The notes beneath the pieces are model-generated. The model searched no databases and was not told where the DNA came from. It saw only the letters and a program-made list of their open reading frames with translations. From NCBI GenBank assembly GCA_010029825.1, contig RGVZ01000003.1:1-64000 (forward strand): 64,000 nt of DNA. Direction: 5' to 3'. The translations under genes were made by a program, and so were the position numbers. This document shows positions 33,217 to 42,732 of this stretch, piece after piece; positions within the stretch are counted from its first letter, which is position 1; each line of letters begins with the position of its first letter. This stretch comes from a bacterium. GTDB taxonomy: Bacteria > Bdellovibrionota_B > Oligoflexia > Oligoflexales > RGVZ01.

Positions 33217-34191
33217 ATGACATCCTTGCGTCGCGATTCTCACAGCTGGCTTTATCCACCCATCGAACCCCACAACGCCGGCCACCTGAAGGTTGGTTCG
33301 GGTCACGAGATTTACTTCGAGGTTTCCGGGAACCCCAAGGGGAAGCCCGTGATTTTCGTTCATGGCGGACCGGGGGGAGGCACTGAGGCCAAACACCGTC
33401 AATTCTTCAACCCGGAAAAATACCGGATCGTGCTGTTTGACCAGCGCGGTTGCGGCAAAAGTCGCCCGTGGGCGTCCCTTGACGACAACACGACATGGCA
33501 CCTCATTGACGACATGGAGGCGATCCGCAAACACCTCGGGATCGAGCGGTGGCAAGTGTTCGGCGGATCGTGGGGCAGCACCCTGAGCCTTGCCTACGCA
33601 CAAACGCACCCAGCGCGCGTCACGGAGCTGGTGCTTCGGGGAATATTCCTGATCCGGAAAAAGGAGATCGACTGGTTTTACCAGGAAGGCGCAAGCAACA
33701 TCTTCCCGGACGCGTGGGAGCCATACAAGGAGGCGATTCCTGAAGGTGAACGCGGGGATTTCCTGACGGCATATCACAAGCGCCTGACGAGTCCGGACCG
33801 GGAAACCCAATTGAAGGCGGCCAGAGCCTGGAGTACCTGGGAAGGCGCGACCAGCAAGTTGTTCCCGGACGAGGCTGTTACGCAACGGTTCGGCGCTGAC
33901 GATTTTGCCCTCGCCTTCGCGCGGATCGAGTCCCATTATTTCTTCAACAAGGGATTCTTTGATTCAGACGGTCAATTACTCAAGAATGTGGACCGGATCA
34001 GGCACATTCCATGCGTCATCGTCCAGGGCCGTTACGACGTGTGTTGCCCGATGCGGTCCGCGTGGGACCTGCACAAGGCCTGGCCCGAGGCGGAATTCTT
34101 CGTCATACCGGACGCGGGACACGCGGCGGGTGAGTCCGGCATCAGCCGTGCGCTAACTGCCGCGACGGATCGTTTTGCTGGCCTGGCATGA
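33217..34191 (+). CDS. pip: Proline iminopeptidase (alpha/beta hydrolase, S33)
   Basis: Removes N-terminal proline from peptides. The 324-residue protein starts with the classic YPPIEPHNAGHLKVG, then FVHGGPGGG (oxyanion loop), FDQRGCGKS, GGSWGSTLSLAYAQ (nucleophile Ser), the cap-domain acidic substrate residues, and QGRYDVCCP with the Asp and DAGHAAG with the His of the triad. Cytoplasmic. The start ATG has GGAAGGAA upstream. The 3' end overlaps the convergent transglutaminase gene by 50 bp. Together with the OPT transporter it fits a peptide-using lifestyle. Confidence 0.96.
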   Translation: MTSLRRDSHSWLYPPIEPHNAGHLKVGSGHEIYFEVSGNPKGKPVIFVHGGPGGGTEAKHRQFFNPEKYRIVLFDQRGCGKSRPWASLDDNTTWHLIDDMEAIRKHLGIERWQVFGGSWGSTLSLAYAQTHPARVTELVLRGIFLIRKKEIDWFYQEGASNIFPDAWEPYKEAIPEGERGDFLTAYHKRLTSPDRETQLKAARAWSTWEGATSKLFPDEAVTQRFGADDFALAFARIESHYFFNKGFFDSDGQLLKNVDRIRHIPCVIVQGRYDVCCPMRSAWDLHKAWPEAEFFVIPDAGHAAGESGISRALTAATDRFAGLA

Positions 34192-36352
34192 TTTTCTGTT
34201 TCAGCGGCATCTTGCGCAGCGCCTTGTGCAGGATGCGTTGCTCTGCGCGGCTATGGGCGTCGCGTCTGTAAAGGTCGCGCTCGAGGGCATGGTGAGCGCT
34301 GGTCACAAGATCGGGATTGATGCCGGACTCAAGCAACCGTTTATGGAACTCAAGGTAGGACTCGCCTTTTTTGCGAGTGAATCCCGCGCTGATGAGGCGC
34401 GCGGCCAACGCGCGATAGTAGGCTGGCGCATCGGGTAAATGATCATCCCTGGTGAGGACCCGTATCAACAGCCATGCTGAAATCGCGAACAGGACCCCCA
34501 GCATCGTAAGTTCTGTCGTATTCTGGTCCCACGAGACGTTCTTGACGTCGAGGAGCCTTGACATGTCCACGCGGCTGACGGTGATGACGAGCTCCTTCTG
34601 GGCTTTGGCGTCATAGTCAATGACGTACCGGATGAACCAGAAACGTACCGCGTTCGCGATCGCGCTATAGGCTTCCTCGATGCTTGATCTCCGTGAAGTC
34701 TGGAGAACGAGCGGGGTCGGATCGTAAGGCAGCCACCCGACGCCCGGCGAGAAAATCTCGAGCCAAACATGGGCATTGCGCTCCGGGACTTCAAGCATGC
34801 TCGACATGACGTTGAACTGGCCGCCGTGGTATCCCGACACAAGCCGCGCGGGTATGCCGAGGTTGCGCAGATACAATGCCGCGGATGTCGCGAACAATTC
34901 ACAGTGCCCTTCCTTGCCGGTCGTCAGGAATTGTCTCAGGTTGTCTTCACCGGTGAATTCGAATTTGAGACTGGCTGTGTATTGCTGGCGGTAATGTCGC
35001 TGCAAGTTCCGCAAGATATGCCCGATGCCCATGGACGCCGGCGGGGCGCCCAGTTCGTTATTCACTTTTTGCACGAAATCGCCAAACCATGGTTGGCTTG
35101 CAACTTCAGCCGGGATCTCCGTCAGTCGCTTCGCGTCGCCCGCGGACATCTCAAAATACCGTTTCACCTGGGGAGGAAGTGAATCCATCACTCCCCGGTA
35201 CCGGGTGAGCGAGATGTCAATCTCCTCGTGAGAATTCGGCAGCGCTGGGCTGAACCGGAGGTCATAGTGGTATCGCATGGACTCGTCGCGGTTCAGGATG
35301 ATGGTCCCGTTCGTGTCGACAATCGTTTCCTGGCTGATCCGCATCGGAATCTCGAGATTCCAGAGGCCGTAAGGAACCAATAATTCCCTTGCGGCAGAGG
35401 GTTCCCTGAAAAACGAGAGCTCCATCTGCGCCTTTGTGTGCGCCTTGCCGACGCGGAAGTCGGCTGTCTGCATGACGAGTTGCGCAAATTTTCCGGAGTT
35501 CTGCCAGGTTTTCCCGTTGAAGGCATCCAACGTGGCGCCACGAAGATAAAGCATCGGGCCGTTGTTTGCGAGCCATTCGGTGTCGCGGGAGGAAATCCAC
35601 GTGTAGACGCGGTTCGATTCCTCGATACTGCCTTTGCCGCCGAGGTTCACCTGGTTTGAATAACCCGTCCGGGACCTGACGCCTGACAGGTTGAAGTCCA
35701 TCGCGAGATCGTTTACGCGCGGGAACCAGTAAAAAATCATCCCTCCGAAAATGACGCCAATCGGGATTGCCCGCACCAGCTGGTAAAAGAAATTGACCGT
35801 CAGTCGTTCAGTCGCGTCGCCCGCGTTCACCGAGAGGAAATACATTCGCGCGGCGTTCAAGGTCATTGCCATCGCGACAATGAACGCGAGGAACGCGCCA
35901 TAACTGTCGAGGTTGTCAGCCAGCATGACAGCGCCGAGAGATATCAGGTTTGTCACCGTGATCGCGGCAAACACGCGACGCTGCGCAGTCATGTTCTGCA
36001 TGAGGGCAGGGAGCACCGCCAGCAGTGTTTCCATCGCTATTGTCGCGAAGTCTTTCTCTGCGCGTCGCGCGAGGAATGCCCACAGGACGATCGCGAGGCT
36101 GACGGCGTATCCGCCGAGGCGGACCGTCCGAAGACTGCGCTGCGCGAGCCGACGATGGCCAAGCACACAGACTGCGCACAGGGTCGCGGAAGCAATCAGT
36201 GGCGGTAACGTTGTGGCATGGCTCAGGGCGGTCAATCCGAGTGTTGTGACAAGCAGGATTGACCATGACAGAAAATAATAGTTGGGCGCGGTTATGACCG
36301 CGAACCTCCAGACGCGATGGTCTAGTGCGTTTTGGATGGTGTTCTTGATCAT
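34142..36352 (-). CDS. TgpA-like membrane transglutaminase (DUF3488)
   Basis: A 736-residue protein. About seven N-terminal transmembrane helices (DUF3488) precede a periplasmic transglutaminase-like domain with GKEGHCELFATS (Cys), ERNAHVWLEIF (His) and DPTP (Asp), then one more helix and a cytoplasmic DUF4129-like tail. This matches Pseudomonas TgpA, a membrane transglutaminase-fold protein with unsettled chemistry. It overlaps the DUF58 gene by 4 nt (ATGA) and is the third gene of the MoxR-DUF58-TgpA operon. The 3' end overlaps convergent pip by 50 bp, an overlap in which the tail residues (KIMPGQQNDPSRQLAHG) are probably dispensable. Confidence 0.92.
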   Translation of the reverse strand: MIKNTIQNALDHRVWRFAVITAPNYYFLSWSILLVTTLGLTALSHATTLPPLIASATLCAVCVLGHRRLAQRSLRTVRLGGYAVSLAIVLWAFLARRAEKDFATIAMETLLAVLPALMQNMTAQRRVFAAITVTNLISLGAVMLADNLDSYGAFLAFIVAMAMTLNAARMYFLSVNAGDATERLTVNFFYQLVRAIPIGVIFGGMIFYWFPRVNDLAMDFNLSGVRSRTGYSNQVNLGGKGSIEESNRVYTWISSRDTEWLANNGPMLYLRGATLDAFNGKTWQNSGKFAQLVMQTADFRVGKAHTKAQMELSFFREPSAARELLVPYGLWNLEIPMRISQETIVDTNGTIILNRDESMRYHYDLRFSPALPNSHEEIDISLTRYRGVMDSLPPQVKRYFEMSAGDAKRLTEIPAEVASQPWFGDFVQKVNNELGAPPASMGIGHILRNLQRHYRQQYTASLKFEFTGEDNLRQFLTTGKEGHCELFATSAALYLRNLGIPARLVSGYHGGQFNVMSSMLEVPERNAHVWLEIFSPGVGWLPYDPTPLVLQTSRRSSIEEAYSAIANAVRFWFIRYVIDYDAKAQKELVITVSRVDMSRLLDVKNVSWDQNTTELTMLGVLFAISAWLLIRVLTRDDHLPDAPAYYRALAARLISAGFTRKKGESYLEFHKRLLESGINPDLVTSAHHALERDLYRRDAHSRAEQRILHKALRKMPLKQKIMPGQQNDPSRQLAHG

Positions 36353-37434
36353 CTATGGCGCCCCGCCGCGAGCCGCGGGTCATGGCTGATATAATTACGC
36401 CATTCATAGCCCGCCAGTGAGATTTCAAGTTGCAGGAAAACCCCTTTGATCTCGGCTTTCGCGTCGAGGATTTCCCACTTCCGGTCCTTGTTCGCGTGAT
36501 CGGGCAGTGCCGCGAGGAAGTGACAGATTTCCTCGTAGCCAGAGGTATATGAGCCATCGTCGTGCTGCAATATCACTTCGCGTGACGCGTCCTTGATGAC
36601 TTCGGCAGCGGTCCTGATAACGCTGATCAGGCGCTCGTAGGTTTCTTCGGTCTCGGCCTTCCGGAGCGCTCCCCAGTTCGTGGTGATCATGATGCCGAAT
36701 TCCGCGACTTCCGAGCGATACTCCTTGAGCACCCAGAGTCGGGCTGGCTTTCCCGCGCTTTTTTTCCAGTCGATGTGACGGGATGAATCCTGGATTGTGT
36801 GGGGCTTGTGCGCGAAAAACTCCCGTTCGTCGTCTTGCTGGGCGACGCGTTTGCGGTAGTCGCTTTTGAGTTGCTCATAGAGTTCCGGAACGATCCTGGG
36901 CAGCACCGTCAGGAAGCCCTTCGCCTCGGTGATCTTGAATTTGTCGATGAGCCCGAATGGAAAGTTTGTCCGCAGCAGGAATTTTATCGAGCGATAGAGC
37001 CCTCGCTTCATCGGATCCATGCGAACGGTTATCGTTTTTGAGGCTTTGGGCGGCAATGACATGACGTTGCCAGTTCCAAACGTACCCTTCGGTTTCACGG
37101 GAAGGATGATGGCCTTCGGGATCTCCCGGACGGCATAATTCTCGAATCCATAGATAGGCACGAATCGGTGGTTGTTCTGGACGACGAGCAAGAGATCGAA
37201 AGCTTTGCCAGTTTCCGCGCTGTGCTGCAGGTACCCGGAAACCTGATAGTTCTTGATCGCGGATTCAGAGAGGATCCCGGAGATGAGGATCAGGCTGAGG
37301 CCCGACGCGAGAAACAGGAAAAGGGCGTTCATTCCCGTATTGACCGCGATGAGGCCCGCGACAAAAACAAGCGCCAGGGCGTACACGCCCGGCGTCGTGA
37401 AGGAAAGTCCGCGGTTTACGGATTTATAGTACAT
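36349..37434 (-). CDS. DUF58 (von Willebrand-like) membrane-anchored protein
   Basis: A 361-residue protein with two N-terminal transmembrane helices (TTPGVYALALVFVAGLIAVN and a second). The DUF58 signature is DSSRHIDWKKSAGKPARLWV, near the middle, and the C-terminal half forms a vWA-like fold. DUF58 proteins work with MoxR ATPases and transglutaminases in the envelope, probably as a chaperone system. The gene sits between moxR and tgpA, with a 30-bp gap from moxR and a 4-nt overlap with tgpA. Confidence 0.92.
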   Translation of the reverse strand: MYYKSVNRGLSFTTPGVYALALVFVAGLIAVNTGMNALFLFLASGLSLILISGILSESAIKNYQVSGYLQHSAETGKAFDLLLVVQNNHRFVPIYGFENYAVREIPKAIILPVKPKGTFGTGNVMSLPPKASKTITVRMDPMKRGLYRSIKFLLRTNFPFGLIDKFKITEAKGFLTVLPRIVPELYEQLKSDYRKRVAQQDDEREFFAHKPHTIQDSSRHIDWKKSAGKPARLWVLKEYRSEVAEFGIMITTNWGALRKAETEETYERLISVIRTAAEVIKDASREVILQHDDGSYTSGYEEICHFLAALPDHANKDRKWEILDAKAEIKGVFLQLEISLAGYEWRNYISHDPRLAAGRHR

Positions 37435-37464
37435 GTTGCCCCGTTCCGGCCCGGATCGTGTTGA

Positions 37465-38439
37465 TCAGTCAATATCGACCTGGGCAATGATGTTCTTGAT
37501 CGCCTCGTTGCCATCGAGTCCCGCGCGCGGAATGACCCTGTGGGCAAGGGATGATGTCGCGAGGTACAGCAAGTCATCGGGGATAACATAATCCCGGCCT
37601 TCAACGAGGGCGCGGGCCTTGGCCATCCGCAACCAGGAGACTCCGCCCCGGGTCGAGATACCGAGCTTGATGCTCTCGGCGTGACGCGAGGCATCGATGA
37701 CGCGTTTGGCGATCGACAGGACACGGTCGGCCACAAATACGCCGTCAAGCGCGGCCTGCGTGCGCAGAAGCTCGCCGTTCTCGAGCAGTTTTTCCGGGAC
37801 CGAGGCCAACGGGTCCATGGTCGCCACGCGCAGGATTTCGATCTCTTTGGATTTGGACGGATAATCGAGGCGGATTTTGGCGGCAAACCGGTCCAGCTGG
37901 CTCTCAGGCAGCGGATAAGTTCCGATGCTCTCATTCGGGTTCTGCGTCGCGAAGACGACGAATGGTTTGGGGAGCGGCTGGGACCGGCCCTCGATGGTTA
38001 CGGATCCCTCTCCCATGGCCTCGAGCAGCGCTGACTGCGTGCGCGGTGACGCCCGGTTCAGTTCGTCGGCGAGAACGATCTGGGTGAAGATCGGGCCCCT
38101 GTGGAACTGGAACTTCTGGGTTTCCTGGTTGTAGACATCCACCCCGATGACGTCGCTCGGCAGAACGTCATTGGTGAACTGGACACGTTTGAAGTCCAGG
38201 CCAAGCATTTTCGCGATGGATTTGATAAACGTTGTTTTACCGATTCCGGGGACATCCTCAAGAAGGACGTGTCCCTGGGCAAGGATGGCGCAGAGCGAGA
38301 CAGTGCACACCATCGGTTTCTCCGGTACGAGCAGCTCCATCTGCTTGCGCAGGAGTTTCAGGCTGTCGAAGACCTGGCTTGAGATCAGGGTCTCGGTTGA
38401 CGGACGTTCTTGTTCCATTTTTCGCGCATGCGCAGCCAT
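37465..38439 (-). CDS. MoxR-family AAA+ ATPase
   Basis: A 324-residue AAA+ ATPase. Walker A is VPGIGKTTF, Walker B is VLADELNRA, sensor 1 is FATQNP, and the C-terminal AAA lid domain is GGVSWLRMAKARALV. MoxR proteins act as chaperones that insert metal cofactors or mature vWA-domain partners; here the DUF58 protein and TgpA are the likely partners. It is the first gene of the operon, preceded by a bidirectional terminator. ATG at 38439 or 38418 is possible. Confidence 0.95.
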   Translation of the reverse strand: MAAHARKMEQERPSTETLISSQVFDSLKLLRKQMELLVPEKPMVCTVSLCAILAQGHVLLEDVPGIGKTTFIKSIAKMLGLDFKRVQFTNDVLPSDVIGVDVYNQETQKFQFHRGPIFTQIVLADELNRASPRTQSALLEAMGEGSVTIEGRSQPLPKPFVVFATQNPNESIGTYPLPESQLDRFAAKIRLDYPSKSKEIEILRVATMDPLASVPEKLLENGELLRTQAALDGVFVADRVLSIAKRVIDASRHAESIKLGISTRGGVSWLRMAKARALVEGRDYVIPDDLLYLATSSLAHRVIPRAGLDGNEAIKNIIAQVDID

Positions 38440-38572
38440 GGGCTCCCCCGCAATTGAAAGAGGTCTTGCGTATCCTGTGTCGGCACGGGGTTACCGGGTG
38501 TGAGTGAGTGGCAGATTTGGTGAATTTGAAAAATTCCCCGATTGGCCTGTGATCTCCGGCGACAGTCAAAAG

Positions 38573-38602
38573 AAAAAAGGACCCCGGAAGGGTCCTTTTT
38601 TT
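38573..38602. terminator. Bidirectional intrinsic terminator
   Basis: AAAAAAGGACCC (38573-38584) and GGGTCCTTTTTTT (38590-38602) form a GC-rich stem extended by A-T pairs, with a T run on each strand. It ends the minus-strand gene at 38624 and insulates the MoxR operon. Confidence 0.88.
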
Positions 38603-38623
38603 GATTGGTGTGATTCCCGCTGG

Positions 38624-39307
38624 TCAGTCGAGCGGTTGGATGCTCCAGGTTTCATTCCCGCGGTCCCCGATTCCGTTCCACGGCTGCGAGGGTTGGGGCG
38701 GCGTGCCCGGTTGTGTCTGTGGATCAGCCGGCGGCTGATTGCTTGGCGGCTGATTGCTCGGCTGATTGCTCGGTGGAACGGTGCCTTCGATGCCGACATT
38801 GATGGAGAGGCTTGTGTCGATCGGCTGTGGGTTCGGCGCCGGGACGGGGTTCGTGTTCGGGGGCGGGGTGATGCCGGGGTTCGATGGCGGCGAAACAAGA
38901 CGCAAGGTGAGTTCCATCTCGTTCTGGCCCGGGCGAAGGGTGACGCCCTGGCGCTCTCCTTTCAAGCGAAGCGCGGTACCTTCATAGATCTCAAGGGTGA
39001 CTGTTCCCGGCTGGTTTGGCTTCAATTTGTTGAGACTGACGCGTGACTTGCCCATGTTGAAGCGGATCGCGCCCGAATCGGTTTTACCGAGGAAACTGAA
39101 CTTGTACGACAGCTTCGCGGTGTCCACATTGAAATTGTCTTTCAGCACGCGCTCGTCGAGCACCGCGGTCAAGCTGCCCGTATCGGCATCAGACTGGTCA
39201 CCGCCATTCTGGGTATACCCCGGGCCGACCGGTCGCTGGACCTGCTGGTTGCCCGGGGCGACTTCGACACCCGGGGCGCGGGATACGCAGCCGGTGGAGA
39301 CAGTCAA
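38624..39307 (-). CDS. Pro/Asn-rich hypothetical protein with possibly degraded export signal
   Basis: About 227 residues. Residues 45-140 look like one beta-sandwich domain (DNFNVDTAKLSYKFSFLG, LKPNQPGTVTLEIYEG, GQNEMELTLRL). Residues 140-215 are Pro/Asn/Gln-rich repeats (SNQPSNQPPSNQPP), a surface-protein linker. The only start in frame is TTG, giving MTVSTGCVSR; a Cys follows but no hydrophobic signal segment does. A UGA lies in frame 10 codons upstream of it, so no better start exists. An upstream ATG in another frame gives a short basic peptide. The original signal peptide may have been lost by frameshift. Confidence 0.55.
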   Translation of the reverse strand: MTVSTGCVSRAPGVEVAPGNQQVQRPVGPGYTQNGGDQSDADTGSLTAVLDERVLKDNFNVDTAKLSYKFSFLGKTDSGAIRFNMGKSRVSLNKLKPNQPGTVTLEIYEGTALRLKGERQGVTLRPGQNEMELTLRLVSPPSNPGITPPPNTNPVPAPNPQPIDTSLSINVGIEGTVPPSNQPSNQPPSNQPPADPQTQPGTPPQPSQPWNGIGDRGNETWSIQPLD

Positions 39308-39581
39308 AGGAAACGGTAATGTGCCGTGCGCGATTCATGCTCTTCCTCCGGGTTTGCCTGGGAATGTGCAAGGCACGGGCCAGTCGTGATTCACTGCCGC
39401 AAGTCCCCGATGTTCCTTGCCGGCTGTCATGCTCTGGCACGATCCCGGTCTGGAATTGTCAAACGTTTTGACAGTTGGCGCTCCTTTGGCGTTATAAAAA
39501 TCGACAGCTTTCAGGAAAACAATGGGTTACCGTTGGACTGTGAATTGCTCTCACGGTCACTGGAGGCGAGTTGTTGCTGCC

Positions 39582-41369
39582 ATGCGTCGTGTTGTTGCCA
39601 CCATCTTAGTGCTGCTGTCCTTACAGGGTCTGGTTGCCTGCGACTGGATCATGCCATTCAACACGCGCGCTGGCGGCGATGCTGCGAATGTGGGTGGCGA
39701 CCTTCCAAAGATTTACGAGAACGGGTTGAATCCTGATGGCGGTCTCCATGATGCAGCGCTCCCGCTGGAGAGCGACACAAACCGCGTCCCGTTTTCCAAG
39801 GTCAGCGCATTCAAGGGCGCTGCGATTCGTGAGCAGTACCAGTCCATGGATTACGACGATTTGCTCTGGTCCGTGGCGTTTTGCGATTGCGCGCCCAGAT
39901 GGACCCATCGGGTATTGACCAGGATGCTGGAGGCCAACGGCGCGCTGCCACAAGTCCTCGTTCCGCAGATTCGTGAGGCCGTTTTGCGCGACAAGCGCAT
40001 CCAGGCAGTTCTTCATCTTCCGGGTGGTGCCGATGGTGTCATCTCAAAGATTTTCGCCAATGACTCGCAACTTGAGAGTACAGTTCGCTCGAACTTGCTC
40101 TCGATGATCCAGACCGCGTGGCAGAACCCTCTCAGGATCGGATCATCCCAGCGTATTTATTTCGATGGTTTTGCGCCGCTCCCGTGGCGCCGTCCGGCGT
40201 CTGCCGGCGGGAGCCAGGTACGCCCGGAAGGATTCAGTGTCGCGAACGCCGCGTCGAACTGGCTTCTGGTCACCAGTGGCCCGGCTCCGTGGACTGCAGG
40301 TCCCGGGCGCAGCCGTCCTGGATTGCCCCTGGAGCAGGATATCCAGCTGGTGAGCTGGGCCCGGATGATGGCGGAAATCAATTACATACTGGGCGTCAAA
40401 CGCGGATTCGATGGTCGCATTTACGGTGGCCTGATGATCAATCCGCATGATCCGTCGGGCGCCCTTCTCGGCTATGAGGTGCTCCCGGAGAATGGCGCGC
40501 CCGCTCTCGGTCTGTCTGGGGACCTCCGGATCGCCTATCAGCCAATGTCGTCCCTGAAATTGATCGTCAACGGCAAGGAGCGGTGGCAGCGCCAGCCCGG
40601 TGCGGTTGACCTCGCGGAACAGGCGCGCGTGTGGCGCGCGGGCGCCGCTATCTTCAAGGGGTTGCGGCTCGAATCCCGCAAGTACCCCGGGGCCATTTTC
40701 GGGCCAGATGACGCGAATATTTTCCCCGCCGACGCGCAACGGCTTGGACTCGCGTTCCTGCAGGGCATGCAGGTCATCCTGGGTGACGAACTTGTCGCGC
40801 TGGACTCCATGACGATCGGTGACTCGTGGTCCCTGCCGGAGCAGCGCGTGCAGCGCAGCGAGACGGACATTGTCAGCATGGTGCGCGTGGCGAACTCCCT
40901 TGCCGCGTGGTTGCAGGAAATCCAGTCTGTGGATTCATCCGGCCTGTCAGAAGCCGATAAATCGACCCTGCGTGAGAGCATGCCGAAACTCCAGGATGCC
41001 CTTCGTTTGAGTGTCCTTCGCGCCCTGCGCCGCGGTTCCGACTGGCTTGCATTCGAGGCGGGTGACGGAATGATTCCGGTCGCCAAGCAGGCGGAGATGA
41101 TCGCTACTTTCGGCAAGGTAGAGCAAGAAATCCTGCGGAGTGGTTTTGTGCGGCGAAGACTGGCTGTCGTTGGCCAGAGGCTGATTGACAATCTCGCGAC
41201 GCGTGTGGACTCCAACGGAGTGATTGCCTTGACGCCAGAAGAAGCCATCTGGTGTCGCGAGGCCTTGTCCCGTTTGAAATCATACAGCGCCAATGAGGCT
41301 GAGATCGCGAACTTTGTTCAAACCATCGACGCGGGGATCAAGGCGTGGGACGCTTCTGCCTCGATTTGA
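39582..41369 (+). CDS. Large lipoprotein of unknown function
   Basis: A 595-residue lipoprotein. The signal peptide ends in LQGLVAC (lipidated Cys). The mature part is mostly helical and begins with a Gly/Asp-rich linker; later parts have NWLLVTSGPAPWTAGPG and long helices (VSMVRVANSLAAWLQEIQ, AIWCREALSRLKSYSANE). No known family was recognised. ATG at 39582 gives a good signal peptide although its nearest Shine-Dalgarno (GGAGG) is 15 bases away; the track's longer frame (39522) is less likely. It overlaps the barrel-protein gene by 25 bp, and with the caspase-like gene forms a three-gene operon. Confidence 0.75.
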   Translation: MRRVVATILVLLSLQGLVACDWIMPFNTRAGGDAANVGGDLPKIYENGLNPDGGLHDAALPLESDTNRVPFSKVSAFKGAAIREQYQSMDYDDLLWSVAFCDCAPRWTHRVLTRMLEANGALPQVLVPQIREAVLRDKRIQAVLHLPGGADGVISKIFANDSQLESTVRSNLLSMIQTAWQNPLRIGSSQRIYFDGFAPLPWRRPASAGGSQVRPEGFSVANAASNWLLVTSGPAPWTAGPGRSRPGLPLEQDIQLVSWARMMAEINYILGVKRGFDGRIYGGLMINPHDPSGALLGYEVLPENGAPALGLSGDLRIAYQPMSSLKLIVNGKERWQRQPGAVDLAEQARVWRAGAAIFKGLRLESRKYPGAIFGPDDANIFPADAQRLGLAFLQGMQVILGDELVALDSMTIGDSWSLPEQRVQRSETDIVSMVRVANSLAAWLQEIQSVDSSGLSEADKSTLRESMPKLQDALRLSVLRALRRGSDWLAFEAGDGMIPVAKQAEMIATFGKVEQEILRSGFVRRRLAVVGQRLIDNLATRVDSNGVIALTPEEAIWCREALSRLKSYSANEAEIANFVQTIDAGIKAWDASASI

Positions 41370-42646
41370 CCGCGCGACCGGCCAGGCGTTCGCGCACTGG
41401 AACAGGTTCACGCCTGTTTCTCCTTGTTCTGTTGCTTGTCTCGTCGGCGGAAAGCGCTTTCGCGCAAAGCCTTCTTCCTGAGGGTATCGTCGCCTGGCAG
41501 GCCGGCTACCGTTCCTATCGAAGCCAGGAAAACGCGTTTGATTCCAATTTCCAGCTGCGCCCCATTGGCGCTGACTACACGATGAAGTTTGATCACGACA
41601 TGCTCCGCAGCGGGAAAGCAGGAAAAGACCTGCAGCGTCTCGCGACGGTGCTTGACTCAGTGGGCGATCCCGCGGAGACGCGACTCGATCTTGGTGTCCT
41701 CAAGCAACATGTGACGGCAGACCTGTCGGCCTCGATTTTCGGGTTGGCTTATGGGGCCAGCAAGGATTTGACCATTTTTGCCGGCATTCCCTGGACCAAG
41801 GCCCAGGTGCGGAACCGTGTGGAGTTTTCCGGGTCCAACAACGCGATGGCAATCCTGGATCGTCTCGGGAACATGGCTTTTGACGAGCTCCGCGCCGGTC
41901 TGGAACAGGCCAGTCAACTTGACGCCGCGACCATTCGCAACGCGATCGAATCGGAAGGTTACGGTCCCGTGGACCACTGGGATTATTCCGGTATCGGTGA
42001 CACGATCCTGGGGGGGCGTACAGCTTTCGACGTGGAGCTGATCTCCGGGCTGCCCCTTTCCATTGAATACAGTCCTTCCATTTCACTGCCCACGGGTCAT
42101 GCCGATGACCCTGACCTGATCAATGACGTTGGTCTCGGCAAAGGGTTCATCTCGATCGCGCAGTCCCTGACGCAAAGAGCCATGGTCTCAAGCAACCTGG
42201 TGCTCGGGATGGACCAGATGTATGCCTACAACATGGACGCCCGTGTGAAGCGCCGTGTACCTGAGGAAAACGAGTCCATCGTGGCAGCGGATCGCAAGAC
42301 AAACGTCCTTTACAACCCCGGGGACGACGTCGAGCTTGGCGCTTTTTTTGAAGGTCGTTCGGGAATTTATGGCGCCAGATTGCGGTTCGCGGATCACGTC
42401 CATTATGAGGATCGCTACACCGGCAGCATCGTTGGCAATTACGACAAGATGTCCGCGAGTTCGGGCACCGAATTGCTGACTTACGAGGCTGGCTTCTCCA
42501 TCAACACCGTGGAAGCCTACCAGAAGAAAGAATTCCTGGTTCCGTTCATCGCCAATTTCACCGCGAGTTTTCCGATCGCCGGTCAGAACAGTCCCAATTT
42601 TGAGTATTACGAATTCACTCTGACCAGTTTTTTGGATGCTCGCTGA
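41345..42646 (+). CDS. Predicted outer-membrane beta-barrel protein
   Basis: A 433-residue protein with a long N-region and signal peptide (FLLVLLLVSSAESAFA/QS). The mature part alternates hydrophobic and polar residues throughout (LSASIFGLAYGASKDLTIFAG, given here in part; YGARLRFADHVHYEDRYTG) and ends in an aromatic-rich strand YYEFTLTSFLDAR. These traits fit a beta-barrel of the porin-like type, as seen in many 'transporter'-annotated proteins. No barrel family could be named. The start is GTG at 41345, overlapping the lipoprotein gene by 25 bp. It probably works with the two flanking lipoproteins. Confidence 0.72.
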   Translation: MGRFCLDLTARPARRSRTGTGSRLFLLVLLLVSSAESAFAQSLLPEGIVAWQAGYRSYRSQENAFDSNFQLRPIGADYTMKFDHDMLRSGKAGKDLQRLATVLDSVGDPAETRLDLGVLKQHVTADLSASIFGLAYGASKDLTIFAGIPWTKAQVRNRVEFSGSNNAMAILDRLGNMAFDELRAGLEQASQLDAATIRNAIESEGYGPVDHWDYSGIGDTILGGRTAFDVELISGLPLSIEYSPSISLPTGHADDPDLINDVGLGKGFISIAQSLTQRAMVSSNLVLGMDQMYAYNMDARVKRRVPEENESIVAADRKTNVLYNPGDDVELGAFFEGRSGIYGARLRFADHVHYEDRYTGSIVGNYDKMSASSGTELLTYEAGFSINTVEAYQKKEFLVPFIANFTASFPIAGQNSPNFEYYEFTLTSFLDAR

Positions 42647-42732
42647 ACCATTCGAATTTACTTGGTTTTTTCGGTGCCCTTCAGTTTTCCAGCACGCCGT
42701 CCGATAAGGGAGGACAATTTCAGGAGGCGCGC

